This document shows positions 31,938 to 40,795 of a stretch of 64,000 bases of DNA, piece by piece (position 1 is the stretch's first letter; each line of letters begins with the position of its first letter). Position numbers and translations under genes: made by a program. Under the pieces are notes generated by a model. That model had not been told where the DNA came from and made no database searches. It worked only from the letters and a program-made list of their open reading frames with translations. The DNA comes from Sulfurovum sp. AR (GTDB lineage: Bacteria > Campylobacterota > Campylobacteria > Campylobacterales > Sulfurovaceae): NCBI RefSeq assembly GCF_000296775.1, contig NZ_AJLE01000001.1, positions 186,001-250,000 of the forward strand. Reading direction: 5' to 3'.

Positions 31938-34817
31938 TTAGAGCTCTTTAATGACTTTAAAATCACCTGACTCGTAGGTGTAGACTTTTTTAGCCTCTTT
32001 ATCAATGATCACTGGACGAATCCACTCATTTAAAATAAACTCTTTTGCTATAGAGTTCTCTACGGCTTTTCCTACTTTTTCCAAAGGAGCCTCCATAAAT
32101 GTCAGTAGTCTAACTGGTTCATGATACGCTTCACCTTCTAAAAGAACGGATTGTGTAGGAAGGCCTATCTTTAGATCACTATAATTCCCATTATAGACAC
32201 CCACTTTTGCAACCACATTATGATAGACTTTAGAACCAGCACCATAAACGGCGTTATCTACGGTAGAAAAATAGTGCTCCATATTGATCCATTCACCTAC
32301 GATAAGTGGCCCGTTGAAGATACGTGTGAGGATATCAGCATTGTCATTATCTACCTTCCAGTCATATGAATGCATAAAGAACCTATTGTGTAAATTGACA
32401 TGTTTTGTTGAACTTCTAGGTCCTGCAAAGGCTCCCATATTACCCGCCAGTCCCCATTCAGGCCTAGGCTCAGACCAGTCCATTGACTTGATCATGACAT
32501 CTTCTTGCGTATGGGTATATGGAAGCACTTCTATTCTTTCTTCTCTAGACATTTGAGAGGCTTTGTTAAAGTCACGCATGATCTGGAAAAATCTAGGCAT
32601 CTCTTCAGCTGTGAGGATATCTGTATCATAGTATTTGATCTCATCGGTAGTGGTGATGTGTAACCCCGGTATGAATTTAGTACTATCAGGAATATCAATG
32701 CCTTTTTCTTTTAGGGCTTCACGTACCTCTTTTGTATTGGCTATCATACAAAGTGCTCTTGTATTTGGAAGAGAGATATTTCCTCCACATGCACCACAAT
32801 CAAGTGCTGACTCAAATGGGTTGTTGTCAGAGATACTTCCGTGACCGATGATGGTCACAAACTCAGGAAAGTGATCCACTTGACCTATCATTGTCAGGTA
32901 GTTATGAAGATAGTTTACCTTCTCTTCAAGTGTGAAACCAACCATAGAAAGTTTATGTTTTTGGAACGTATAGTCCTCTTCGGTGATCTTGTACTCATTT
33001 TTGAGTTTTTCTATCAGTTCACTGGACAATTCCACAGTGAGTTCCTTACCTAGAACAAGATGATCCCTTATCGCCTGGATCTCATCTGTTGTACATTCTT
33101 TAGGGCAGCGGTTTGACAAGACTTCACTAATGATATGTGTATGAAGTTTATTGACATACATCTCGATCTCTTCAGATGAGAGTTTATCTAAAGTATAGGT
33201 TGTCTTTGGTTTTTGAGGCTTTAGTTTTGAAAAAAGCTTCTGTGTTCTTCTTGGAGAAAACGTTTTTCCAAAAAGGTTGATACCGAAGATCCAGCCGATC
33301 GCTTCAACCATAATATAAGGTGTATATGGGTTGTTTTTGAGATCGCTCAATACTTTTTTGGTCGTTTTATTCATTCCTTTTTTGGAACTGTAATCTTCAT
33401 AACGCTCTTTTGGTATTTCAAATACGATATTTCCCGCTTTTACGATCGCTGGAGACAAGAAGAGTTCATGTGATTTATCAAATTCCACAAATGCGATCGG
33501 AAGACCCAAGAATCCACCTGCACCATAGGTTTGGTATGGACCAGAGCTTTCGATCTGTCTTCTGATCACTTCAGACCTTACATCCAAACAGAATGTGGCA
33601 GAAGCTACCGCTTTTTCAGTTTCCTCTTGTGGTACATTGGTGAACTCATCGACATATGAACGGATATAACTGTCTTCAAGTGATTTAAGCCAGATGTATC
33701 CTTCCTCTGCTCTTAGCGTCTCCATGATCTTGGCAAGTTCAGGCAGTGGTATCTCTGTGTTACCCAGATGATCACTTGCAAGGTGTACTTGCTTCGCATC
33801 TAGCTGAAGCACATACTGTGTATAGCTCTCTAAGATATCATCATAGTTTTGCCGCTCTTCCATCGCATCGATGAATTTTCCAGGCAAGCTACCTTTATGT
33901 TTAAGTATTTTGAGTAGTACATACGCACTATTGTCTTGAATGTAATTTGCCAGTTCTTTGTAGCTGCTGATCTTTCTATGTTTTAAATACTTGAGTTCAT
34001 AGTAAAATCTGATTGCCAGATAATCCATTAAAGATGAAGGATTCTGTTGTTGTGAATAATAGTTCGGGTCTTCGGAGCGATACTTGATAAATCCTGCCCA
34101 ACCATGAAGTTTCAGAATGTGTTTAAGAAGGTTTCTCTCTATATCTTCATCGGCAACTTCCAGCTTTTCTAGAGCCTCTCTTACAAAAGTTTCAGAATCA
34201 TGTGCATAGTCAAAGTTCTCATAGTGTTTAAAGGTTTCAAACATCCCCAGATCTCTATTTGACATACTGAGTGTCGTCTGCTCTTCATCTAAAAAACGTG
34301 TAATATATTCGATCACTTCTTTTTCGATGATCTCTTTATCATCTCTGTCAAAAAGAATGTCATTGATCTCATACAGTGTCATATGTTTTGTAAGTTTTTT
34401 ACGCCATTTCTCTTTATTATGATAGAAGAACTTTTCATCTAGATAGGCTAAAAGTTCTTCATCGATTTTATGCTCTTTGATCGATGCAGAACTTCTGAAA
34501 CTGTTCCATTTCGGATTGACTTCTAAAAGACATTTTTCAGCCAGATCATAATATTCTGCCAGGCCGTCGATCTCTAGAATTTCTTGCAGGTTGGATTTTA
34601 GAATGGTAGGATCGATCTTCCCTTCTTCATAGAGCTTTAGATAATACGATGGCTCCATATAGACTCTACCGCCAAAGATACTCTGGGCTTTATCAAGCCC
34701 TTCTTTAAAGTTAAGATGTTCAAATCCTTTGAGCGGATTATGATGAATGAATGAACCGATAGGCCAATAGTGTGGAACAGTATTTTTAACGGCATTCAGT
34801 TTTTCTAATATACTCAT
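31938..34817 (-). CDS. dabA: Inorganic carbon pump subunit DabA
   Basis: A 959-residue DabA (DUF2309) protein, the cytoplasmic carbonic-anhydrase-like subunit of the DAB bicarbonate-accumulating complex. The zinc-site residues are in place: Cys410 and Asp412 (ATFCLDVRSE), His659 (IIGHGS) and Cys674 (LDCGACGG). The 15-residue spacing of the His and last Cys matches characterised DabA. It is the last of three overlapping genes: its ATG overlaps the preceding stop by four bases. It should supply CO2/bicarbonate to the carboxylating enzymes in the neighbouring operons. Confidence 0.96.
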   Translation of the reverse strand: MSILEKLNAVKNTVPHYWPIGSFIHHNPLKGFEHLNFKEGLDKAQSIFGGRVYMEPSYYLKLYEEGKIDPTILKSNLQEILEIDGLAEYYDLAEKCLLEVNPKWNSFRSSASIKEHKIDEELLAYLDEKFFYHNKEKWRKKLTKHMTLYEINDILFDRDDKEIIEKEVIEYITRFLDEEQTTLSMSNRDLGMFETFKHYENFDYAHDSETFVREALEKLEVADEDIERNLLKHILKLHGWAGFIKYRSEDPNYYSQQQNPSSLMDYLAIRFYYELKYLKHRKISSYKELANYIQDNSAYVLLKILKHKGSLPGKFIDAMEERQNYDDILESYTQYVLQLDAKQVHLASDHLGNTEIPLPELAKIMETLRAEEGYIWLKSLEDSYIRSYVDEFTNVPQEETEKAVASATFCLDVRSEVIRRQIESSGPYQTYGAGGFLGLPIAFVEFDKSHELFLSPAIVKAGNIVFEIPKERYEDYSSKKGMNKTTKKVLSDLKNNPYTPYIMVEAIGWIFGINLFGKTFSPRRTQKLFSKLKPQKPKTTYTLDKLSSEEIEMYVNKLHTHIISEVLSNRCPKECTTDEIQAIRDHLVLGKELTVELSSELIEKLKNEYKITEEDYTFQKHKLSMVGFTLEEKVNYLHNYLTMIGQVDHFPEFVTIIGHGSISDNNPFESALDCGACGGNISLPNTRALCMIANTKEVREALKEKGIDIPDSTKFIPGLHITTTDEIKYYDTDILTAEEMPRFFQIMRDFNKASQMSREERIEVLPYTHTQEDVMIKSMDWSEPRPEWGLAGNMGAFAGPRSSTKHVNLHNRFFMHSYDWKVDNDNADILTRIFNGPLIVGEWINMEHYFSTVDNAVYGAGSKVYHNVVAKVGVYNGNYSDLKIGLPTQSVLLEGEAYHEPVRLLTFMEAPLEKVGKAVENSIAKEFILNEWIRPVIIDKEAKKVYTYESGDFKVIKEL

Positions 34818-35554
34818 GCGATAGCCCCTTTAAATCCAATGATACTTAGAATAAGTAGTAGGATGATAATAATAAAATGTATGATCTTCTCCTTGGATGT
34901 CAGATCCACATAGTGTAGATTGGTATTGGGTGTTCCAAAGACAGTCCTTGGCATCACTCTCATAGCCACCATGAAGTTCCCCAAAAATACTATCACTACC
35001 ACGATATACCATAGCAGTGTTGGTTCCTCTTTGATCATACTGCTCAGTAAAAAGAGTGCATTAGGAAATGGTGGATAGAGTGCAAGGGTGATCAAATAAA
35101 CGGTTAAAAAAGCACCCACATACGGAGTCGCCAAGGTGGTACCGCTGATACCATGATAATTGGCACTTCCATAGTACTTGTCATAGTGTTTTGCTATAGA
35201 ATAAACACCTCCAAGTGTGATCAATAGAGAGAGTGTGTAAAGTACACCCTGTTCTCTTATAAATAACATAAAAAATGGTGCATTGATAAAGAGCAAATAG
35301 TAACCAAACTTATAAAAATTGGTTGTTTTGGTTGCCTTATAGATAGAAAATATGGCACTTAGTAATGAAATGATCACTAGCAGACTAGAGTATGTACCTG
35401 TGACAAATGAAGAGATCACAATGGCACAAAGCACTAAAAAACTGCTTATTAAAAAGATCTTTTCACTGTTCAGTTTTTTATTTTTCTCTAAAATAAGATA
35501 ATAAGGTACGCCTGCAGCTAATATTAATAAAATGATGCTCATTAACATACTCAA
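34814..35554 (-). CDS. Extra membrane subunit of the DAB operon, antiporter-like
   Basis: A 246-residue membrane protein with about seven helices, encoded between dabB and dabA and overlapping each by four bases. The segment from about residue 140 to 205 (YVGAFLTVYLITLALYPPFP, then FLGNFMVAMRVMPRT) resembles one half of a NuoL/NuoM/Mrp-type antiporter core. Known two-gene DAB systems have only DabA and DabB, so this looks like a third structural subunit completing the proton channel. The strict overlaps imply fixed stoichiometry. I cannot give a family name with certainty. Confidence 0.8.
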   Translation of the reverse strand: MSMLMSIILLILAAGVPYYLILEKNKKLNSEKIFLISSFLVLCAIVISSFVTGTYSSLLVIISLLSAIFSIYKATKTTNFYKFGYYLLFINAPFFMLFIREQGVLYTLSLLITLGGVYSIAKHYDKYYGSANYHGISGTTLATPYVGAFLTVYLITLALYPPFPNALFLLSSMIKEEPTLLWYIVVVIVFLGNFMVAMRVMPRTVFGTPNTNLHYVDLTSKEKIIHFIIIILLLILSIIGFKGAIA

Positions 35555-37164
35555 CCTTTCTTGAAAATTTTAATGTATTTGATAAAGAAGTCTGGGACAA
35601 AGGCTTCTTTTGCCAAGAGTTTATAAAATAGCCATTGTGTTCTCTTTGGCATTTTACTTTTTTGTATATCCACAAAGTGTTGTTTATACATAAACAGCCA
35701 CCCGATGATCATAATCGCAGCCAGTGCAACCATTGACATGATGATGGTTACATTCAGCGTTGCGGCACCATAGAAAAGCAGGGCATGTTCACCATAGATA
35801 AAATGCTCCAATGCCAATCCAACAAACTCATAAGTAAATAATATAATAATAAATGAACTTACAAGCGCTAAGATCACTTTGATCGAGTCAGACCTTGAAA
35901 CCTTAAAGAAGGACAAGAAGAGCTGGGTACCGGTGAGCCAACCAAATGCCAAGATCACGATAGCAGCGTTAAATTCAAAGAACTCTTCGCTAAGCACCAT
36001 TTTCACACCGATGAATATAAGAAGCGGCAGGATGGTAAAGAGTGCAATAAGATTAAACGTCTTGTTACTTTTATGCTCTGTTTTTTCTTCCCAGAACAAC
36101 TTGTAAGAGAGACGTTGTGGAATATTAGGGTCATGTCTCGCATAGCGTATCAGTCCACCTGATTCCAAGAAGAGTGTTGCTTTAAAGACACCGTGTACCA
36201 TAAGGTGATAGATCGCAAGACTGAATGCACCAAGCCCGACTTCCATGATCATATATCCCATTTGACCCGCTGTCGAGTAACCAAGTGAACGTTTGATATC
36301 AGGTACGACCAACATCAGTACCGATGCAAAAATGGCAGTAAAGAGTCCTATGACAAATGCAATATTAAGTACGGCCGGTGTCAGTAGAAGCAAGAAAGCC
36401 AATTTATTGAGCAAGATACCACCTACATTGACTACCCCTGCATGCATTAAAGCCGATACAGGTGTAGGAGCTTCCGATGTATAAGGCAGCCAGATATGAA
36501 ATGGTACGATCGCAGATTTCATCATGGCAGCCACTAAGAAAAGCAACCCGATCACAAAAATAGTAGGATTGTCAATAGGGTTTTTAGACATCTCCAGCCA
36601 TGTTTGACTCAGTTGTCCCAGGTCAACACTGCCAAACGTCTGATAGGTCAATATCACTGCAAGTATAAAGAGTAAATCGGCCCCTTTATGTATAAGCATG
36701 GTCCAACTACCATTTTTTACCGCACTTTTTGATGCGACATTAAATGATACCAATAAGTACAGACTGATACTCATTAACTGCCAAGCAATAGCAAGAATCA
36801 CAAGGTTATTACTCATTACCAGCATGTAGATAGCAGAGAAAATAAAATTTAAAAGGATAAAAAATCTTTTATATCCTGGTTCATCCCACATATATTTTGT
36901 AGCATATTTACGTATCACAAGACCTAAAATAGCCACATAAGGTACAAGTATTGCAGAAAGCTCATTAAAAACAAACAGACCGCCAAGTCCATGTATAGGT
37001 TCATCGGTAGTGATCACATGATAGGTTCCATAGAGTCCTAACAATGCGATCATACTTGACAACATGATACTCACTTTTGGGATATGTTCCTTTTTACTAA
37101 CAAAAATTAGTATAAATGCTATAACAATTGGTATAGCTGGAATGAGCAATATAATCTTTTCCAC
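35551..37164 (-). CDS. dabB: Inorganic carbon pump subunit DabB (NuoL-like)
   Basis: A 537-residue membrane subunit of the proton-conducting (NuoL/Mrp) transporter family, with about fourteen helices. The channel motifs include KSAIVPFHIWLP (near 214), APTPVSALMHAGVVN (near 230-245) and HLMVHGVFKATLFLESG (near 325). It couples the ion gradient to CO2 hydration by DabA. The start is GTG 37164, seven bases after CAGGAG. An eight-base inverted repeat lies 16 bases upstream of the start. It is the first gene of the operon. Confidence 0.93.
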   Translation of the reverse strand: MEKIILLIPAIPIVIAFILIFVSKKEHIPKVSIMLSSMIALLGLYGTYHVITTDEPIHGLGGLFVFNELSAILVPYVAILGLVIRKYATKYMWDEPGYKRFFILLNFIFSAIYMLVMSNNLVILAIAWQLMSISLYLLVSFNVASKSAVKNGSWTMLIHKGADLLFILAVILTYQTFGSVDLGQLSQTWLEMSKNPIDNPTIFVIGLLFLVAAMMKSAIVPFHIWLPYTSEAPTPVSALMHAGVVNVGGILLNKLAFLLLLTPAVLNIAFVIGLFTAIFASVLMLVVPDIKRSLGYSTAGQMGYMIMEVGLGAFSLAIYHLMVHGVFKATLFLESGGLIRYARHDPNIPQRLSYKLFWEEKTEHKSNKTFNLIALFTILPLLIFIGVKMVLSEEFFEFNAAIVILAFGWLTGTQLFLSFFKVSRSDSIKVILALVSSFIIILFTYEFVGLALEHFIYGEHALLFYGAATLNVTIIMSMVALAAIMIIGWLFMYKQHFVDIQKSKMPKRTQWLFYKLLAKEAFVPDFFIKYIKIFKKG

Positions 37165-37179
37165 TAAAAACTCCTGTAA

Positions 37180-37200
37180 TTTACGAAACTAGTTCGTAAA
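37180..37200. promoter_or_regulatory. Inverted repeat before dabB
   Basis: TTTACGAA (37180-37187) and TTCGTAAA (37193-37200) are perfect eight-base arms with a five-base spacer. The repeat lies next to the CAGGAG ribosome site of dabB. It could be an operator or an RNA hairpin limiting translation. Confidence 0.55.
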
Positions 37201-37695
37201 AAATTTTATTGGCTGGTCTAGAATTCGCCATTTTTCATGGTTAGAAGACTAAATCAAAATAAATCTGAACAAAAAAGGTTGACAAAACCACCCTTTAAAA
37301 CCTTAGCCATTATAGATGAATTTTTTAAAATATACTCTTTATTAAAAATAAAGTTGTACTAAAAAGTAAATTTAACAGTCTATTGTTACTATTTCACAAT
37401 TTGACATTGATATGACTTATGAACTAATTGTATAATCTTTATCATTGATCAATGTTTTAACACTAAAGATACAAGAATAATATAGAGGAGTGTATAGATA
37501 AAGATGCAGTATATTTTAACCCTATATAATGTAATAGAGAAAAATCGCTTAAAGCAGTGATATGAAAAAATATCAGGATTATTGTAGTTATAACAATAAA
37601 TAAATGAATATTATATTACTCATATTTTCTATAAATTATAAGATAAGTCAAAGGTTTTTACAGTAAACTCCCATTTGAAAACATATGAATGAAGT

Positions 37696-37712
37696 TGATA
37701 AAAAATTTATCA
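37696..37712. promoter_or_regulatory. 17-base palindrome upstream of operon 2
   Basis: TGATAAA (37696-37702) and TTTATCA (37706-37712) flank AAA. It is about 160 bases before the ferredoxin start. Seven perfect pairs in AT-rich DNA are suggestive rather than conclusive. Confidence 0.4.
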
Positions 37713-37873
37713 TAATTATTACCTATATATGTATATTACTAATATGTAATATTAAGGTTTTTTTGTGTAAAGTTTATTTGAAGTTCCATTTGCAGTCTAT
37801 TGGTTATGATGATTGAATAGATCTTCTAAATTAATAGATATATGTTTAAACATCATGGAGTAAAGGAGTTAAA

Positions 37874-38098
37874 ATGTATTATGTAGCAAAAGTCGATGCA
37901 GACAAATGTGCTGAATATAAATGTAACACGTGTACACTATATTGTCCAGAAGCGAATACGCTTATGTTCGATAAAGACAGAAACACATCTTGGGTAGATG
38001 AAAACAGATGTAAAGGGTGTGCACTTTGTGTGTACGTTTGTTCTGATATGCTTGATCGTAATTGTATTACGATGGAAATGGCTGGTCACGAAGAATAA
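37874..38098 (+). CDS. 2-oxoacid:ferredoxin oxidoreductase operon 2, 2[4Fe-4S] ferredoxin subunit
   Basis: A 74-residue ferredoxin subunit, identical to that of operon 1 except Asp35. All eight cluster cysteines (12, 17, 20, 24, 46, 49, 52, 56) are present, with the same Cx4Cx2Cx3CP first set. Here it is the first gene of the operon, whereas in operon 1 it is the last. TAAAGGAG precedes the ATG. Similarity to the other copy stops at the coding ends, so this is not an assembly repeat. Confidence 0.95.
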   Translation: MYYVAKVDADKCAEYKCNTCTLYCPEANTLMFDKDRNTSWVDENRCKGCALCVYVCSDMLDRNCITMEMAGHEE

Positions 38099-38142
38099 AT
38101 CTAGACTCTAGATTTAATTTAAATTTTTAATTAGGAGAAGTT

Positions 38143-38712
38143 ATGGCAAACCAAGGTCCTGCGTATTATTCACCGTATCCTGCGGCTACGTATGAAGGTG
38201 TAATCACACCACCAGAAGGGAAAGCACTTTTGTTGGAAGATGTGGTTGATGAAGAAACTGCAATGAGAGAAGTTGCAAGAGTGATGTTGACAAGTGAAAA
38301 TGCAACTATTTTCCCTGGTCCTCAAGTATTATATGGTTGGAATGAAGAAGCGAAGAAAAAAGCTACACTTATTAAAGAGATGTCAGAAGTTCTTAACGCT
38401 AAAATGATCCCAATGTATGATTACAGACCAAAGTATCCAAAAATTGATGCTGAAGTTGAGATCAACCCAAATCACCCGAACTTAACAATTTGGCATAATA
38501 ACATTAAAGCTGCAATTTTCATTGGTGTTCACTGTCACTATGCAAACGTTGCATTAAAAATTGTAAGAGCAGAGACTGATTGTTATACAATCGCAATCTG
38601 TGGTTTGTCAGGGCATGAAGATGCAATGGCTACATTAAGAGACCAGCACTCTCACGAACTTGAAAAATTCATCAAGATCGCTAAAGAAGTAAAAGCTGAG
38701 TTGGGAAAGTAG
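38143..38712 (+). CDS. 2-oxoacid:ferredoxin oxidoreductase operon 2, CdhB-like epsilon subunit
   Basis: A 189-residue paralogue of the operon 1 accessory subunit. It conserves ATIFPGPQVLYGW, PMYDYRPKYPKID, NPNHPNLTIW, FIGVHCHYANVAL and ETDCYT, and lacks the 35-residue C-terminal tail. The resemblance to the CO dehydrogenase/acetyl-CoA synthase epsilon family suggests a nucleotide-binding-like fold that may assist ferredoxin docking or complex stability; this is inference. The invariant His-Cys-His of VHCHY may bind a metal. TTAGGAGAAG precedes the ATG. Confidence 0.85.
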   Translation: MANQGPAYYSPYPAATYEGVITPPEGKALLLEDVVDEETAMREVARVMLTSENATIFPGPQVLYGWNEEAKKKATLIKEMSEVLNAKMIPMYDYRPKYPKIDAEVEINPNHPNLTIWHNNIKAAIFIGVHCHYANVALKIVRAETDCYTIAICGLSGHEDAMATLRDQHSHELEKFIKIAKEVKAELGK

Positions 38713-38721
38713 GAGATAAGA

Positions 38722-39924
38722 ATGAGTAAAATTACTGATATGACTAAAACACACAACTGGTCTGGACAAAAACTAGTTTCTATAGACCATATGCTTTTTG
38801 AAGCTCCTAGAACTAAGCACTTTATGACAGGTTCTGAGGTTTTAAAAGAAGCTGTTAAACGTGCAACGGTTGATGCTTCTGTATCATACCCAATTACACC
38901 ACAATCTGAAGCAGCACACCTTATCGGTGAGCTTTGGGCTGAAGGTTATGTTGGTGTTTATTTCCGTGGTGAAAACGAATTTGGTGTAATGTCTGAGGTT
39001 GCAGGTTGTTCAATGGCAGGTGCTAGAACAATTACAACTACTTCAGGTCCTGGTACACTTAGAGCAATGGAAAACTTTGCACAGTGGTCAGGTACAAGAG
39101 CTCCAATGCAACTGGTACTAATGGCACGTGGTATTAACTCCCCACTTACTATTCAGCCAGACAACTTGGAAGTACAATACCTTCTAGAGACTGGATGTAT
39201 GATCTGGTATGCTGAGAACGTACAAGAACTATTTGATATGTCACTAGCAGCGTTCACAGTTGCAGAACAACCAGATGTTCACGTTCCAATTATTACCGCA
39301 GTAGATGGATTCTTTGTATCCCACACTCGTGAAGCTGTTGAACTACCAGATGATGATATCGCACTTCAACCGTATGATCCATATGCGGCTCCACTACCTC
39401 CAATAGACTCTGAGATGCCTCCAGGAAGATTCCTAAGAGATCCATTTGTTATGAAGTCTAACTATATCTCTTATGCTACGCATGCATCTTGGCAGTGGGA
39501 GATTAGATCTGCAGTTGAAAGATCTAAAAGATACGCTAGACACCTACTTAACGGATTGGTACATATTACTGGTAACGAAGATGCTGAAATCGCATTTGTT
39601 ACTTGTGGTACTGCTTCTAACCAAGCAAAAGAGGGTCAAAGAGAGCTAGAGAAACTTGGTATCAAATCTAAAGTTATCAAGCTAAGAACGATCAGACCTT
39701 TCCCAGAAGAAGAGCTTATAGAAGCACTTGAAGGTGTTAAGTATGTATTTGTTCCAGAATTCAACGTTGTTGGTTGGTTAGCAAACGAAGTTAAAGCTAA
39801 GCTTTATGGAAAAGTTGATGTTAACATTCACGCAGGACCAAGAGTTGCGGGTGGTATGAGTTTACCTGCTGAAGCTATTATCCAAGAAGTTATGGAAGTA
39901 GTTAATCCAGGAAAAGGAGCATAA
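38722..39924 (+). CDS. 2-oxoacid:ferredoxin oxidoreductase operon 2, alpha subunit
   Basis: A 400-residue alpha subunit, roughly half identical by eye to the operon 1 alpha. VSYPITPQSE lies near residue 54-63, TTSGPG near 112 and IRPFPEEELIEAL near 331. Differences cluster around the likely substrate region after the ITPQSE block (FRGENEFGVMSEVAG here, YRAEEELGTMSAIAG there), as expected if the two enzymes use different 2-oxoacids. It starts nine bases after the epsilon-like gene and ends one base before beta. Confidence 0.93.
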   Translation: MSKITDMTKTHNWSGQKLVSIDHMLFEAPRTKHFMTGSEVLKEAVKRATVDASVSYPITPQSEAAHLIGELWAEGYVGVYFRGENEFGVMSEVAGCSMAGARTITTTSGPGTLRAMENFAQWSGTRAPMQLVLMARGINSPLTIQPDNLEVQYLLETGCMIWYAENVQELFDMSLAAFTVAEQPDVHVPIITAVDGFFVSHTREAVELPDDDIALQPYDPYAAPLPPIDSEMPPGRFLRDPFVMKSNYISYATHASWQWEIRSAVERSKRYARHLLNGLVHITGNEDAEIAFVTCGTASNQAKEGQRELEKLGIKSKVIKLRTIRPFPEEELIEALEGVKYVFVPEFNVVGWLANEVKAKLYGKVDVNIHAGPRVAGGMSLPAEAIIQEVMEVVNPGKGA

Positions 39925-39925
39925 T

Positions 39926-40795
39926 ATGGCATTAGATATTTATAAAATTAATCCTGAATTTAGAGACATTATGCCAAAAGAGATCATTGAGCTTGAAGAA
40001 AACGCTACATGGGCGCAAAATCAAGAAAGACCTCGTGGTATTAAAGAACTCCCAGAAACAAAAGAGTTACTTGAAGAACACTCACTATGTGCTGGATGTC
40101 CAGAAGCGGCTACATTAAGATATGTACTTTCTGCATTGCCTAAGCCTGAGGATACAGTGATTGTAAACTCAACTGGTTGTACATCTTTGATGTTCCCACA
40201 CATTGCACTTCATACAGTACACTCACTCTTTGGTAACCAAAATGCAGTTGCATCTGGTATCAAAAGAGTATTGGAGTGGAGATTCCCGGACACGCAAAAA
40301 GACGTTGTGGTTCTAGCGGGTGACGGTGCGACTGTTGATATCGGTCTTGACTATACTCTTCAATCATTCTTTAGACAAGAAAAGATCACAACTATCTGTT
40401 TTGATAACGAAGTTTATGCAAACACAGGTGGTCAAGAGTCTGGTATGACGGCTAAAGGTCAAGTATTTAAAATGGCACCAACTGGTAAAAAGTTTGATAA
40501 AGTACCAATGTGGGAACTTGCTAAAACTTCTGGTTGTCACTATTCTGTAAACATGACTGGTTCTGCACCAAAAGCAGTAGCTAAAGCAGTTAGAGAAGCG
40601 ATCTTGGTTGCTAGAGAAATCGGACCGACTTACCTCAATATCTATACACCTTGTATTCTTGAGATCGGACTAAGTGCGAATGAAGGACTTGGTGAAATGA
40701 AAGATCAAGATAAAGATAGATTTGCATCTTACAAACATGTTTCACCAGAAGCAGAAGAATACTTGAAAAAATGTAAAAAAGAGGGACTTTTATAA
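39926..40795 (+). CDS. 2-oxoacid:ferredoxin oxidoreductase operon 2, beta subunit
   Basis: A 289-residue thiamine diphosphate and [4Fe-4S] subunit. Cluster cysteines lie in LCAGCPEA (near residues 53-56), NSTGCTS (near 85) and YTPCILEIG (near 238). The cofactor motif spans LAGDGATVDIG to FDNEVYANTG. The block NTGGQESGMTAKGQ is shared with the operon 1 beta. The stop codon overlaps the gamma start by one base (TAATG), so translation is coupled. Confidence 0.95.
   Translation: MALDIYKINPEFRDIMPKEIIELEENATWAQNQERPRGIKELPETKELLEEHSLCAGCPEAATLRYVLSALPKPEDTVIVNSTGCTSLMFPHIALHTVHSLFGNQNAVASGIKRVLEWRFPDTQKDVVVLAGDGATVDIGLDYTLQSFFRQEKITTICFDNEVYANTGGQESGMTAKGQVFKMAPTGKKFDKVPMWELAKTSGCHYSVNMTGSAPKAVAKAVREAILVAREIGPTYLNIYTPCILEIGLSANEGLGEMKDQDKDRFASYKHVSPEAEEYLKKCKKEGLL

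Larger units (their letters stand above)
37165..37873. other. Divergent control region between dab and oxidoreductase operon 2
   Basis: About 700 AT-rich bases without a supported gene separate two divergent carbon-fixation operons. Visible structures are an inverted repeat at 37180-37200 beside dabB, a motif AATGTTTTAACACT at 37451-37464 that resembles the repeats before operon 1, a 17-base palindrome at 37696-37712 and a 12-base palindrome ATGTTTAAACAT at 37842-37853. Both promoters must lie here. Confidence 0.5.

Noticed and set aside
37696-37712. Fur box
   Set aside because: The palindrome TGATAAA-AAA-TTTATCA has only partial likeness to the Fur consensus and no iron gene is next to it; kept only as an unassigned palindrome.
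21097-38098. Ferredoxin pair as an assembly duplication
   Set aside because: The copies differ at about ten bases and sit in different flanks and different operon positions.
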